From: an uncultured Chlorobiaceae bacterium
GTDB lineage: Bacteria > Bacteroidota > Chlorobiia > Chlorobiales > Chlorobiaceae
Assembly: GCA_903869365.1 (NCBI GenBank)
Contig: CAIPYV010000123.1
Span: 1 to 33,531, forward strand
DNA length: 33,531 nt
Direction: 5' to 3'
A model generated the notes under the pieces. That model was not told the DNA's origin. It ran no database searches and saw nothing but the letters and a program-made list of their open reading frames with translations. Each line of letters starts with the position of its first letter. The stretch's first letter is position 1. Of this stretch, positions 25,691 through 33,531 are shown one piece after another. Made by a program: the position numbers and the translations under genes.

Positions 25691-26200
25691 GTGATAGCTA
25701 TGTGCCCACAAACAAAAACCAACACGCAATCTGCGGAAAATTTAGAGCATGAGATTGCTTCTCTGAAAACCACGATTGAGTCACAGGACAGGGAACTGAC
25801 GAGAGTTGCTGCGGCAATTACTGAGAAATCGGCAATTTTGCGGAATCTTCTTGATCAGATTTATGCTCTTGAAATTGACTCAAGTGTTAAAAGAGTGATG
25901 ACAGACACTTGTCTGCATCTGATCGACAAGGAGATTACAGAGAAACGACTGAACATGGAATTAACCGAGTCTGATTCAGCGTTTTTATCGAAACTTCAGA
26001 AAAAACATCCCAACCTCAGTCAGCGGGAGCTGAAAATATCCGTCCTTGTCAAGTTAAACTACGATACAAAGGAGATTGCACGTTCTATCGGTATAACGAC
26101 AAGAGGCATGGAAAGCATACGATACAGAATGCATCACAAGCTGGGATTAGGGAAACATGAGTCAATAAAGAGCTATCTATCAGATCTCGCTGTTTCATAA
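25691..26200 (+). CDS. HTH transcriptional regulator with N-terminal coiled coil
   Basis: A 169-residue protein. Residues 17-65 form a long heptad-like coiled coil (ENLEHEIASLKTTIESQDREL). Residues 108-160 are a LuxR/GerE-type helix-turn-helix: LSQRELKISVLVKLNYDTKEIAR, then GITTRGMESIRYRMHHKLGL. There is no receiver or sensor domain, so activity may depend on dimerisation through the coil or on a partner protein. The ORF starts at GTG 25691; an ATG three codons later (25700) is equally likely. No strong ribosome site is seen for either. Target genes unknown. Confidence 0.78.
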   Translation: MIAMCPQTKTNTQSAENLEHEIASLKTTIESQDRELTRVAAAITEKSAILRNLLDQIYALEIDSSVKRVMTDTCLHLIDKEITEKRLNMELTESDSAFLSKLQKKHPNLSQRELKISVLVKLNYDTKEIARSIGITTRGMESIRYRMHHKLGLGKHESIKSYLSDLAVS

Positions 26201-26216
26201 TCAGTTCTACACACCT

Positions 26217-27497
26217 TTACGATGTCCTGTGGAATTCGTGCAGAAGATTGAGGTTCAGGAAATAGACTGAACCTCCAAAAACAAACCCGCTGAGGCTGAG
26301 AAGCATAACATTTTCAAGAAAGAATGCCACGATGATGGCTGTTGCTGCAAATAAAAGCACCGTCAGCTGCCGGAATGCTTTTTTTCTGGTCTCTACGCCA
26401 AGAATGGCGGAGAGTACCGAATCGCCCCGGAGCGGGTCAAGAGAGTTGGAACGGACGATGTATGGTATCACTATGTAGATCATGCCGATAAATGAGCAGG
26501 TTATCCAACCGAGCAGCGCTGCATGGGTATGAGCGTGGTAGATCCACATTCTGTCGATACGCAGAGGGGGAACAGTGCCGAACGCTACTCCTTTGAGGAA
26601 GTAAATATTCATGATCCCGAAACCGCTTGTAGCAAAGAGCAGGGCCAGGCCGCTCAGGAGAAAGGCAAGTGCTGGATGATGGAAGTTGTTTTTGAAAAAG
26701 TTGTAGAGGTAGAGAGTGAAACTGCCGAGAAGTGCCATGACGCCGAAGAGCAGGGTGTGGCTGATAAGCATCATCCCTATATAGTTACCCATCAGAATAA
26801 CGATGAGAAAGAGCAGTACACCACCGACAAACATATAGAACCAGAGGCTGAAGAGGCGCTTGACAAGTTCACGCTTTGAGGATCTGCTCCAGGCATAAGT
26901 GTAGAGGAAGCCCATGACGCTGATGCTGAGAGGGAACGAGGATCCAAGAAAATAGGAGGACTGGGTGACAAAAAACGGAATAATGGCTTGATGGGGAAAG
27001 GCTTCTTTGAGACCGAGGGTAAAGAGGCCGAGGTTGGCGTTCAGGAGAAAGAGAACATCAAAAATGTAGTATCGGACGGAGACCTCTTTCCAGATTTCGG
27101 GAATTGACAGGGTGGTAAAAATCTCCCTGATCGGCCCTGCAACGAGAATCATGAGCACCAGGCCGGTCAAGGCTTTGAGGATCGGCCACTCCATAGCGAC
27201 GGCAACCGTGATCATGACGAGACAAAGTATGACGATAGAGATGTAGCGCTTCTGCTTCAGTGGATCAATTTTAAGTTCCGGATAGATTGCCGCAGTGAGA
27301 TAGCGGTTAAGGATGAGTATTGCAAGATTGCCGAAACCGATAAAAAAGATATAGGGATGGAGCTTCAACAGGAATTGACTGCCCATCATAACTCCACCTG
27401 CGCCAAGAAAGGAGGCTGTGGTAATGACAATAACTGAAACAGAAAGGAAAAGTCGGGCAACGGTGCTCAACGTCCCATCAAAACGGTGCGTTTTCAT
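26217..27497 (-). CDS. Multi-pass membrane protein, heme-copper oxidase subunit I/NnrS-like
   Basis: A 426-residue protein with roughly twelve hydrophobic helices. The motif MWIYHAHTHAALLGWITCSFIGMIY carries H321, H323 and H325 and resembles the conserved helix of CcoN/NorB-type oxidase subunits and of NnrS-family heme proteins. H47 (LKLHPY) and H247 (LLISH) are further candidate ligands. The full set of oxidase copper and heme ligands is not obvious to me, so it may bind heme without being a complete oxidase. It overlaps the DoxX-like gene by 4 bases (ATGA), implying a joint product. Function is inferred from the motif only. Confidence 0.68.
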   Translation of the reverse strand: MKTHRFDGTLSTVARLFLSVSVIVITTASFLGAGGVMMGSQFLLKLHPYIFFIGFGNLAILILNRYLTAAIYPELKIDPLKQKRYISIVILCLVMITVAVAMEWPILKALTGLVLMILVAGPIREIFTTLSIPEIWKEVSVRYYIFDVLFLLNANLGLFTLGLKEAFPHQAIIPFFVTQSSYFLGSSFPLSISVMGFLYTYAWSRSSKRELVKRLFSLWFYMFVGGVLLFLIVILMGNYIGMMLISHTLLFGVMALLGSFTLYLYNFFKNNFHHPALAFLLSGLALLFATSGFGIMNIYFLKGVAFGTVPPLRIDRMWIYHAHTHAALLGWITCSFIGMIYIVIPYIVRSNSLDPLRGDSVLSAILGVETRKKAFRQLTVLLFAATAIIVAFFLENVMLLSLSGFVFGGSVYFLNLNLLHEFHRTS

Positions 27498-27817
27498 TCT
27501 GGTGGCAGGGGTTTTATTTTGTTGATCTCAAGCAGGGCAACCAAAGAGAGTGCAATAAGCGACACATTCAGGGTCAACGGGTTGAACGGCAAGGTGAACA
27601 TTGCTGGCTCAAAAAGAAGAACGAAGAGAAGGAGGCCTGTCAGTGCCACGATATTGAGCCAGATTAGCCAGCGCCATGCAGTGACAAGGAGCAGAAACCC
27701 AAAGAGTATTTCCCCTGCTCCAATCCAGATAATTGCCTCGCAAACCCACTGATAGACTGGGATAACGTGACCAAGAAGGTCAATTTCACCGCGGCTCTGG
27801 CAGACTATTTTAGGCAC
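27494..27817 (-). CDS. DoxX-like small membrane protein; true start upstream, unclear
   Basis: A 107-residue protein with three to four membrane helices (WIGAGEILFGFLLLVTAW, LIWLNIVALTGLLLFVLLF, NVSLIALSLVALL). It is DoxX-like, a family of small membrane proteins in quinone or redox systems. The listed start is GTG at 27817, but the frame stays open upstream and encodes LLLCRVALAFSWIYQGAV, the expected first helix. No ATG, GTG or TTG precedes that part. An ATT at 27886 or 27883 would give about 130 residues, the family size. The upstream edge of the open region is a heptamer repeat. Either an unusual start is used or the start was lost. Confidence 0.62.
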   Translation of the reverse strand: MPKIVCQSRGEIDLLGHVIPVYQWVCEAIIWIGAGEILFGFLLLVTAWRWLIWLNIVALTGLLLFVLLFEPAMFTLPFNPLTLNVSLIALSLVALLEINKIKPLPPE

Positions 27818-27886
27818 CGCACCCTGGTATATCCATGAAAAAGCAAGGGCAACCCTGCACAGAAGTAAAGTAGGTGTCTGAATAAT

Positions 27887-27907
27887 AAGTTGAAAGTTGA
27901 AAGTTGA
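27887..27907. repeat. Heptanucleotide tandem repeat, three copies
   Basis: AAGTTGA is repeated three times without change between the stop of the RND gene and the start region of the DoxX-like gene, and is followed by an A run. Such heptamer repeats are common in some bacterial lineages. It sits where the native start of the DoxX-like gene should be. Copy number could vary by slippage. Confidence 0.8.
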
Positions 27908-27914
27908 AAAAAAT

Positions 27915-30900
27915 TCAAGAGTTTACAGTGCCTTTTGCCCAGCGAAACGTTGCTAAGCGGGAGCGCAGTTTGTCGAACCAGACGTAGACTACAGGAATTA
28001 CCAGCAAGGTTAAAAACATCGAGCTGGCAAGACCACCGACGAGGGCTACGGCAAGACCGGATTTCCATTCCGAACCTGAACTGCCGGAGAGGGCAATAGG
28101 GAGAAGGCCGAAAATAAGAGTGAGGGTGGTCATGAGAATGGGACGCAGCCGTTCTTTTGCTGCTTCATTGATTGAGTCATTGATGGCCATGCCTTCGAGA
28201 CGGAATTTATTGATGAAATCGACAAGAAGAATCGCATTTTTCCCTACCAGCCCGACAAGCATGATGATGCCGAGAATGGTGAAAATGCTGAGGGATTTAC
28301 CGGTAAGGGCAAGTGCAAAGAGCGCTCCGATAATGGCAAGGGGAATGGAAAACATCACCACCATTGGCCAGACGTAGGAGTCGTAGAGAGCAACCATGAT
28401 GAGGTAGACAAAAATAATGGCGACCATGAAGGCCATAAGGAGGGTTGAAAAGGACTCGCCCTGACGCTTGAGGTCGGATTCATAGGCATAGGAGAGTGTT
28501 GAGGGCATGAGGCCTCGTTTTTTCATATTGGTCATTACGCGTTCGATATCCTGCCCGATGCTTCCAACAGGGCGTCCAATAACCTGTGCCTTGACCCATA
28601 CGGCATTGTTGCGATCTTTGCGCTGCAGCAGCGTATAGCCGCGGTCTTGCTCAAAGCTTACAAACTGACCAAGCTTGACCATATCGCCCTGCGGGGTTCG
28701 GAAGGTTATCTCAGCAAGGGTGGAGGTGTCCTGACGGTAAAACTTGTCGAGCATGACCTTGATATCGTATTCATCCCCTCCATCACGGTATTTTCCTGCT
28801 TCGTCACCTGCATAAGCGGTGCGTAGAGCTGCTCCGACATCGGCAATTGAGAGACCGAACGTGGCCATTTTTTCACGATCAACAACAATGCGCATTTCCG
28901 GATTGCCTACCCGTGAGGTCAGCTTGACATCTGCTGTGCCGGGGATGGTTTTGATGCTGTCCCGCAAGGCTTCAGCAACACGGGTGACCTGACTTCTCAG
29001 AGGGCCGCTGATGATGACAGCAACCGGCGTTTCATTGGCTGTTCCAAAAATTCCTATTGGATTGATGCTCGCTTTGAGACCAACAACATCCTTGAGATTG
29101 GTGCGGATCGCCTGCATGACATCACCCGTGGAATTTTTCCGTTCCTCTTTCGGGGAGAGCCTGACGTTGAGTTCGGAGATGTTATCGGCACTCTGGTTGA
29201 AAAAGCCTTCACTGGAAGCTCCGACATTGACAAGGAGTTTTTTAACATCCGGCATGGCCGAGAGACGGTGTTCCACCATTCTGGTCAGGCGGTTGGTCTC
29301 TTCAAGATTGGTGCCGGGCTCAAGCTCCAGCATGACGGAAAACTCGCCACGGTCGGATACCTCGATAAACTCCCCTCCTATCTTGCCGAAAATAAGCAGG
29401 CTGAAGGAGGCGGCAAGCAGGAGTATCGCGCTGAAAAAGACTTTGCGGGGATTACGGAGACTCCACTGCAAAAGATCGAGATAGAACTGGCGAAAGCGCT
29501 GATAGTTTTGTTCGAAAGCGATGGCAAACTTTTCGAAAAAGTTTCTGCCAGTAAGCTTTTCGACTTTAGAGAAGCGTGAAGCAAGAAGCGGTGTCAGGGT
29601 AAAAGAGACAAACAGGCTGACCAGGGTGGAGATCACCATGACGACGGAAAATTCGCGCAGGATGTTACCCACTATACCACTGACAAGAGAGAGCGGCAGA
29701 AAGACAACTACATCAACGAGGGTGATGGAGAGTGCTGTAAAGCCTATTTCATTTCTGCCCAGAAGAGCTGCGCTACGGGGCTCTTCACCACGTTCAAGGT
29801 GTCGATAGATATTTTCGAGCACCACAATGGAGTCGTCCACCAAAACACCCACGACCAGTGAAAGAGAGAGAAGCGTCATGAGGTTCAGGGAGAAGCCGAA
29901 AAGGTACATGCCCGTGAATGTGGTAATAAGCGAGGTCGGGATTGAGACAAGCACAATGAGCGAGTTGCGCAGGCTGTGCAGAAAAAGCATCATGACAAGA
30001 GCCACAAGAAGAACGGCAAGCATGAGATCGTGCTGAACAGCAGTAACGGCTTCGAGCGTAAAGGTTGAGGCATCCTGGGCTATATCGAAGGAGAGATTTT
30101 TCTCCTTGTAGAGTTTTTCAAGACGGGTAAGCGCTACCCTTGTGAGGCGACTGACATCAACGGTGTTGGCGTCGCTCTGTTTCATAATCATGATGCCGAC
30201 GGAGGCCCTGCCGTTCAATCGTGTGAGCGTAGAAATCTCCTTAAAGCCGTCTTCTACTTCGGCCACATCACGCAAAGTGACTTTACCGTTCGGGGTGGAT
30301 CGCAGAACAAGATCCTGCAATTCCTGAAGGTTGCTGAATTTTCCGGCGAGCCTGACAACAAACTGACGGTCGCGATCATCAATCTTGCCGGTCGGAAAAT
30401 CGAGATTGGCCTTTCCGACCTCTTTGAGGAGATCCGGTACGGTCAAGCTGTAGCTCTGAAGGCGTTGAAGATCGATATTAACCCGGATTTCCCGCTCGCG
30501 TCCGCCGAGCAGATAGACCTGCCCTACCCCGGCAACGCTTGAAAGAAGTGGTTTGATATCGTCCTTGAGCATCCGGTAAAAATCGGTATCGGAAAGAGAA
30601 GAGGTAGCGCCAATACGAAGTACCGGAACCTCGTCAAGTGCAAAACGAGTAATGACAGGCGGTTTTGCGTCGTCAGGAAAACGGTCTCGCACCTCATTGA
30701 TTTTGCGCTGTGCATCCTGGAGAGCTTTTTCAATATTGGCGGAGTTTGAAAACTCAATGGCTACGATTGATAACCCTTCAGTTGATGTTGAGGTGATCGA
30801 TGCTATTTTTTCAATGGCAGAAACTGCCTCCTCTACCGGTTTGGTGAGTGAGGTCTCAACTTCGCTTGGAGAGGCGCCGGGATAGCGGATGGAGACGGTG

Positions 30901-31034
30901 ACAACAGGTGGTGTCATTTTAGGCAGCAGCTCATACTGCAGCTGGCCATAGCTGAAAAGGCCGAGAATGGCAAGTACGGTAAAGAGGACAACGATAAGCG
31001 TCGGGCGTTTTATGGCGAGTTCGGTAAGCGTCAT
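27915..31034 (-). CDS. RND efflux permease (AcrB/HAE1 type)
   Basis: A 1039-residue inner-membrane transporter, full family length. The N-terminus (ELAIKRPTLIVVLFTVLAI) and VSIRYPGASPSEVETSLTKPVEEAV are typical. The proton-relay helix GVLVDDSIVVLENIYRHLE keeps both aspartates, and the second half repeats the pattern with GLVGKNAILLVDFINK. It pumps drugs, solvents or lipids outward using the proton gradient. It needs the adaptor encoded upstream (4-base ATGA overlap) and an outer-membrane TolC-type channel, which is not in this window. The aspartate pair suggests an organic-substrate rather than a heavy-metal pump. Confidence 0.95.
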   Translation of the reverse strand: MTLTELAIKRPTLIVVLFTVLAILGLFSYGQLQYELLPKMTPPVVTVSIRYPGASPSEVETSLTKPVEEAVSAIEKIASITSTSTEGLSIVAIEFSNSANIEKALQDAQRKINEVRDRFPDDAKPPVITRFALDEVPVLRIGATSSLSDTDFYRMLKDDIKPLLSSVAGVGQVYLLGGREREIRVNIDLQRLQSYSLTVPDLLKEVGKANLDFPTGKIDDRDRQFVVRLAGKFSNLQELQDLVLRSTPNGKVTLRDVAEVEDGFKEISTLTRLNGRASVGIMIMKQSDANTVDVSRLTRVALTRLEKLYKEKNLSFDIAQDASTFTLEAVTAVQHDLMLAVLLVALVMMLFLHSLRNSLIVLVSIPTSLITTFTGMYLFGFSLNLMTLLSLSLVVGVLVDDSIVVLENIYRHLERGEEPRSAALLGRNEIGFTALSITLVDVVVFLPLSLVSGIVGNILREFSVVMVISTLVSLFVSFTLTPLLASRFSKVEKLTGRNFFEKFAIAFEQNYQRFRQFYLDLLQWSLRNPRKVFFSAILLLAASFSLLIFGKIGGEFIEVSDRGEFSVMLELEPGTNLEETNRLTRMVEHRLSAMPDVKKLLVNVGASSEGFFNQSADNISELNVRLSPKEERKNSTGDVMQAIRTNLKDVVGLKASINPIGIFGTANETPVAVIISGPLRSQVTRVAEALRDSIKTIPGTADVKLTSRVGNPEMRIVVDREKMATFGLSIADVGAALRTAYAGDEAGKYRDGGDEYDIKVMLDKFYRQDTSTLAEITFRTPQGDMVKLGQFVSFEQDRGYTLLQRKDRNNAVWVKAQVIGRPVGSIGQDIERVMTNMKKRGLMPSTLSYAYESDLKRQGESFSTLLMAFMVAIIFVYLIMVALYDSYVWPMVVMFSIPLAIIGALFALALTGKSLSIFTILGIIMLVGLVGKNAILLVDFINKFRLEGMAINDSINEAAKERLRPILMTTLTLIFGLLPIALSGSSGSEWKSGLAVALVGGLASSMFLTLLVIPVVYVWFDKLRSRLATFRWAKGTVNS

Positions 31035-32134
31035 GGTGCAGTCTGTCCTTTCTTCTGGCCAATGACGAGGAGTGCGGAACCGTTGAGAAGCTCCGTCTGG
31101 CCGCTGGTTACCACACTTTCACCTTCTTTGAGGCCATCAAGAACTTCGAGATCCTTCTGCAACTCCATGCCGGCAATAAATGGGGTTAAAACCGATTTTC
31201 CGTTGCGAACGACAAAGACTTCGGGTTTCCGGATACCTGAAACAAGGGCGATACGGGGAACAAGAAGCGCTGTGCGATGACCTTCTCCTGTTGTAATGAC
31301 TCTCGTAAACATACCGGAACGGAAAGCGGCATTTTGCGGGTTCTGCAGAAGCACTTCCACTCTGCAGGTGTGGTCGCGACCTGATTTGTCGCTGACGGCG
31401 CTTACCTTGCCGATGAATCGCTGTCCTGGATAGGTGTCGCTGGTAACCGTCAGGGCTGTGCCTGGAACAAATTTGATGATTTCTCGTTCGGGGACAAAGA
31501 TGATGATCTTAACCTTTGTCATGTCAACCATGTGTGCAACCTTCAGCCCCTCGTGAAGCAACTCCCCCTGCTCGACAAAGCGTGAAGTGACCGTACCTGT
31601 AAATGGAGCCTTGACTTTGGCATCGTTGAATTTTCTTGAGGCTGCGACAAATTCGGCTTGCGCCTCTTCGTTCTGGAGCTGCACAGCCTCAAAGGCTGAC
31701 AGCGGGACCGCACCTTCGACATAGAGGGTTTTATAGCGTTCAACATCGCGTTTCGTCTGGCGATAGTGGGCATCAGCCTTGCGCTGACGTGAGGCTGCAA
31801 GTTCATCGTCGACAATGAACAACGTTTCGCCGGCTTTTTTGTGTGAACCTGGTTCGGCTGATACTTTGCGAACCTGACCGGCAGATTCTGAAAAAATATC
31901 GGCTTCCCGGAACGCCTCAACGGTACCAACGGTACTGAAGCTGTCGCGAACTGCTGCTTTTGAGACCGGAGCAACAGTCACTGGAATAAGGTCGAGAGGT
32001 TTTTGTACAAGTACTTTTCTGGGCTCACGATGCTGAAATAACCAGAACAGTGAGAGCAGAAGCAGCAGCACCAAAATGACAGAGAGAAGTTTGTTTTCTT
32101 TGAGCCTTTGAATTATTGTTCGGTCGTTCTTCAT
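31031..32134 (-). CDS. RND periplasmic adaptor (membrane fusion protein)
   Basis: A 367-residue protein. An N-terminal membrane anchor (LLSVILVLLLLLSLFWLF) is followed by the lipoyl half GQVRKVSAEPGSHKKAGETL, an alpha-helical hairpin (about residues 115-170), then the second lipoyl half and beta-barrel (VKAPFTGTVTSRFVEQGELL, VFVPEREIIKFVPGTALTV). It links the inner-membrane pump to an outer-membrane channel. The 3' end overlaps the permease start, so both come from one message. No TolC gene follows or precedes it in the window. Confidence 0.93.
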   Translation of the reverse strand: MKNDRTIIQRLKENKLLSVILVLLLLLSLFWLFQHREPRKVLVQKPLDLIPVTVAPVSKAAVRDSFSTVGTVEAFREADIFSESAGQVRKVSAEPGSHKKAGETLFIVDDELAASRQRKADAHYRQTKRDVERYKTLYVEGAVPLSAFEAVQLQNEEAQAEFVAASRKFNDAKVKAPFTGTVTSRFVEQGELLHEGLKVAHMVDMTKVKIIIFVPEREIIKFVPGTALTVTSDTYPGQRFIGKVSAVSDKSGRDHTCRVEVLLQNPQNAAFRSGMFTRVITTGEGHRTALLVPRIALVSGIRKPEVFVVRNGKSVLTPFIAGMELQKDLEVLDGLKEGESVVTSGQTELLNGSALLVIGQKKGQTAP

Positions 32135-32210
32135 GAGCTATAGAGGAAAATAGTGATAAAAAAAGCGAACCGAAGTCCGCTTTTCCTTATCGGTAACAAG
32201 ATCACGCGTT

Positions 32211-32942
32211 TCAGCAGAAGTGGCTTGCAATGGAACACGATATGTCGGCAGAAGCCTTGACATGCTCAATAATTGAAAGAATGCCTGTAAGATTGGTGAT
32301 GTTCTGATCGGTAACCGATGACTTGATCTTTGCAACTCCCACATCATAGAGAGCCTTAATCTCATTCATCATGACGAGTGTCTCACTGGCATGTTTAGCG
32401 TTGCCGCTGACAAAAGCCTCAACCGCCTTTTTGATCATTTCGGCGGTAATGTCGCCCATGGGTTTCAAGCCATACTCGTCCTTGTGCAGTTCCTGCACAT
32501 TGGCAAATTTTACATACTCCGCCTTGTCAGCTATATTGAGAGCCAACTGTGCCAGTCGTTCAAGCTCACGGAGGATCATCCGCGCCTGTTTGATAGCCTT
32601 AAGATCTTCCTCACCAAGATTCTGGAAGGTCGCATAGGCAAGGGTAAGATATTCGACTTCGAACTTCCCTTTGCGGATATATGCCTCATCAAACTTGAAG
32701 GCTGAAGAGGCAAGCTCAATGTTGCCCTTTGTTGAAGCCCTGATACTGAGCATCAGGTTATTTTCAACGTTGGATGAAAGTTTGGTAAGCTTCTGCTTAA
32801 GTGATTCAAGCTGCACATAGACTGTGCCTTGGGGTTTTATGGAAAGACCAAACTTGTCGGGGTCGATCTTGATGGTAAATGCTTGAGGAGTTTCTGAGGT
32901 TTTCGGTGAGTCTCCGAAAAATTTGCCTAACAGGTTAGCCAT
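32211..32942 (-). CDS. PhoU-family helical protein (divergent)
   Basis: A 243-residue, mostly helical protein with PhoU-type features: EVEYLTLAYATFQNLGEEDLKAIKQAR, LRELERLAQLALNIADKAEYVKF and EMIKKAVEAFVSGN. PhoU proteins bind metal clusters and tune phosphate uptake through the Pst transporter and PhoR. It has an N-terminal extension of about 60 residues not seen in the partial PhoU next to it. I chose ATG at 32942 (MANLLGKFFGD). The TTG at 32951 would add three residues. It is one of two PhoU-like genes in a row. No pst genes are in the window. Confidence 0.75.
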   Translation of the reverse strand: MANLLGKFFGDSPKTSETPQAFTIKIDPDKFGLSIKPQGTVYVQLESLKQKLTKLSSNVENNLMLSIRASTKGNIELASSAFKFDEAYIRKGKFEVEYLTLAYATFQNLGEEDLKAIKQARMILRELERLAQLALNIADKAEYVKFANVQELHKDEYGLKPMGDITAEMIKKAVEAFVSGNAKHASETLVMMNEIKALYDVGVAKIKSSVTDQNITNLTGILSIIEHVKASADISCSIASHFC

Positions 32943-33074
32943 AGGGTTCAAACACCATGCTTATGTTAAAAAGAAAAAAACAAAGTGCCCTTAATTTAGC
33001 AGACCTGCAAGGTTAATTCCAAGAAAAAAACAAAAATGCTGTGACTCTCACGGAAGAGGGGGTTGCCAGGACTC

Positions 33075-33531
33075 CTACTCATCAAGGGATTCGAGCAGGT
33101 TTTCATAGAAATCACCCTTGTGGCGGACGATTTCACCGGTTACCAGATAAATGACTTCACGGGCAATCATGGTTGCGTGGTCGGCCATACGTTCGATATA
33201 ACGCGATATGCTTAATGCCGCTATGAGTTCGTCGACATTGGCGGCCTCGATTTTCATCAGCCTCGTTACCTTTTTAAAGGCCGCCCGATGCATGACATCA
33301 ATCTCCTCATCAAGAGCACAGACATCATCAGCAAGATTACGGTTTTTGGAGATGAACGCCTCAATGGAGTGCTTCACCATATCACCGGCATGCACACCCA
33401 TCTTTTCAAATTCAAACGATTCGAGCATCTCCGGACTGATTTCGGGCATACGGTCAATGATATGCACTGCAAGGTCACCGATACGTTCGAGATCATCGTT
33501 GATCTTGATGATGGTGACAATGGTGCGCAAG
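33075..33531 (-). CDS. phoU: PhoU phosphate-signalling regulator (5' end beyond window)
   Basis: The last 151 residues of a PhoU protein; the start is cut by the right edge. LRTIVTIIKINDDLERIGDLAVHI holds the PhoU metal-binding helix, and SRYIERMADHATMIAREVIYLVTGE is the matching second repeat, as in canonical PhoU. PhoU represses Pho-regulon signalling when phosphate is high. The leading TTG-like codon at 33530 is an internal residue, not a start. Pst transporter genes probably lie beyond the edge. Confidence 0.9.
   Translation of the reverse strand, partial: LRTIVTIIKINDDLERIGDLAVHIIDRMPEISPEMLESFEFEKMGVHAGDMVKHSIEAFISKNRNLADDVCALDEEIDVMHRAAFKKVTRLMKIEAANVDELIAALSISRYIERMADHATMIAREVIYLVTGEIVRHKGDFYENLLESLDE

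Noticed and set aside
27805-28068. 87-codon minus-strand frame
   Set aside because: It runs out of frame through the end of the RND gene and the start of the DoxX-like gene.
32951-32951. TTG start for the PhoU-like protein
   Set aside because: An ATG three codons later gives the natural beginning MANLLGKF; no ribosome site favours the TTG.

Overview
The window comes from a Gram-negative bacterium: it has an RND efflux permease with its periplasmic adaptor, a predicted outer-membrane barrel and a Wzc-type capsule kinase. The gene mix fits a green sulfur bacterium (Chlorobiaceae) or a relative, but I see no marker that proves it, so the taxonomy is tentative. No rRNA, tRNA, CRISPR array or intact transposon was found.

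Positions 1-19894 hold one long minus-strand surface-sugar locus. In transcription order it starts with a PglE/EpsN-like aminotransferase and a REP-like palindrome. Next come pseB and pseC (first steps of pseudaminic acid synthesis), a FemAB/GNAT-type acyltransferase, a divergent DegT-like protein and a methyltransferase. Two fusion genes follow: a NeuA/PseF-type cytidylyltransferase joined to an aldo/keto reductase, and an SpsF-type cytidylyltransferase joined to a class III aminotransferase. Then there is a broken chimeric gene remnant and two more methyltransferases.

The last part of that locus (positions 1-7288) is a tightly coupled module: split transketolase (two genes), SDR reductase, ATP-grasp ligase, a NeuB-like synthase without its SAF domain, a PseG-like hydrolase/transferase and a GH57-like protein cut by the window edge. 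I read the whole locus as making a nonulosonic acid (pseudaminic-acid type) and an unusual derivative of it. The transketolase/ATP-grasp/NeuB/PseG/GH57 module is the best candidate for an undescribed pathway. There is no flippase, polymerase or clear glycosyltransferase for assembly in the window.

Positions 19895-20490 have no recognisable gene. Positions 20491-24753 (minus) carry a Wzc-like co-polymerase/tyrosine kinase with a 15-bp-repeat-encoded tyrosine tail, a small SLBB protein, a small secreted Pro/Ala-rich protein and a predicted outer-membrane protein. Two plus-strand genes follow (24901-26200): a PPP-family phosphatase and a coiled-coil HTH regulator.

Positions 26217-33531 (minus) look like ordinary chromosome: a heme-copper-oxidase-like membrane protein coupled to a DoxX-like protein, an RND permease with adaptor, and two PhoU-family proteins, the last cut by the right edge. 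Sampled lines suggest lower GC in parts of the sugar locus (about one third in the FkbM gene) than in the efflux genes (about one half), which fits acquisition of parts of the locus by transfer.
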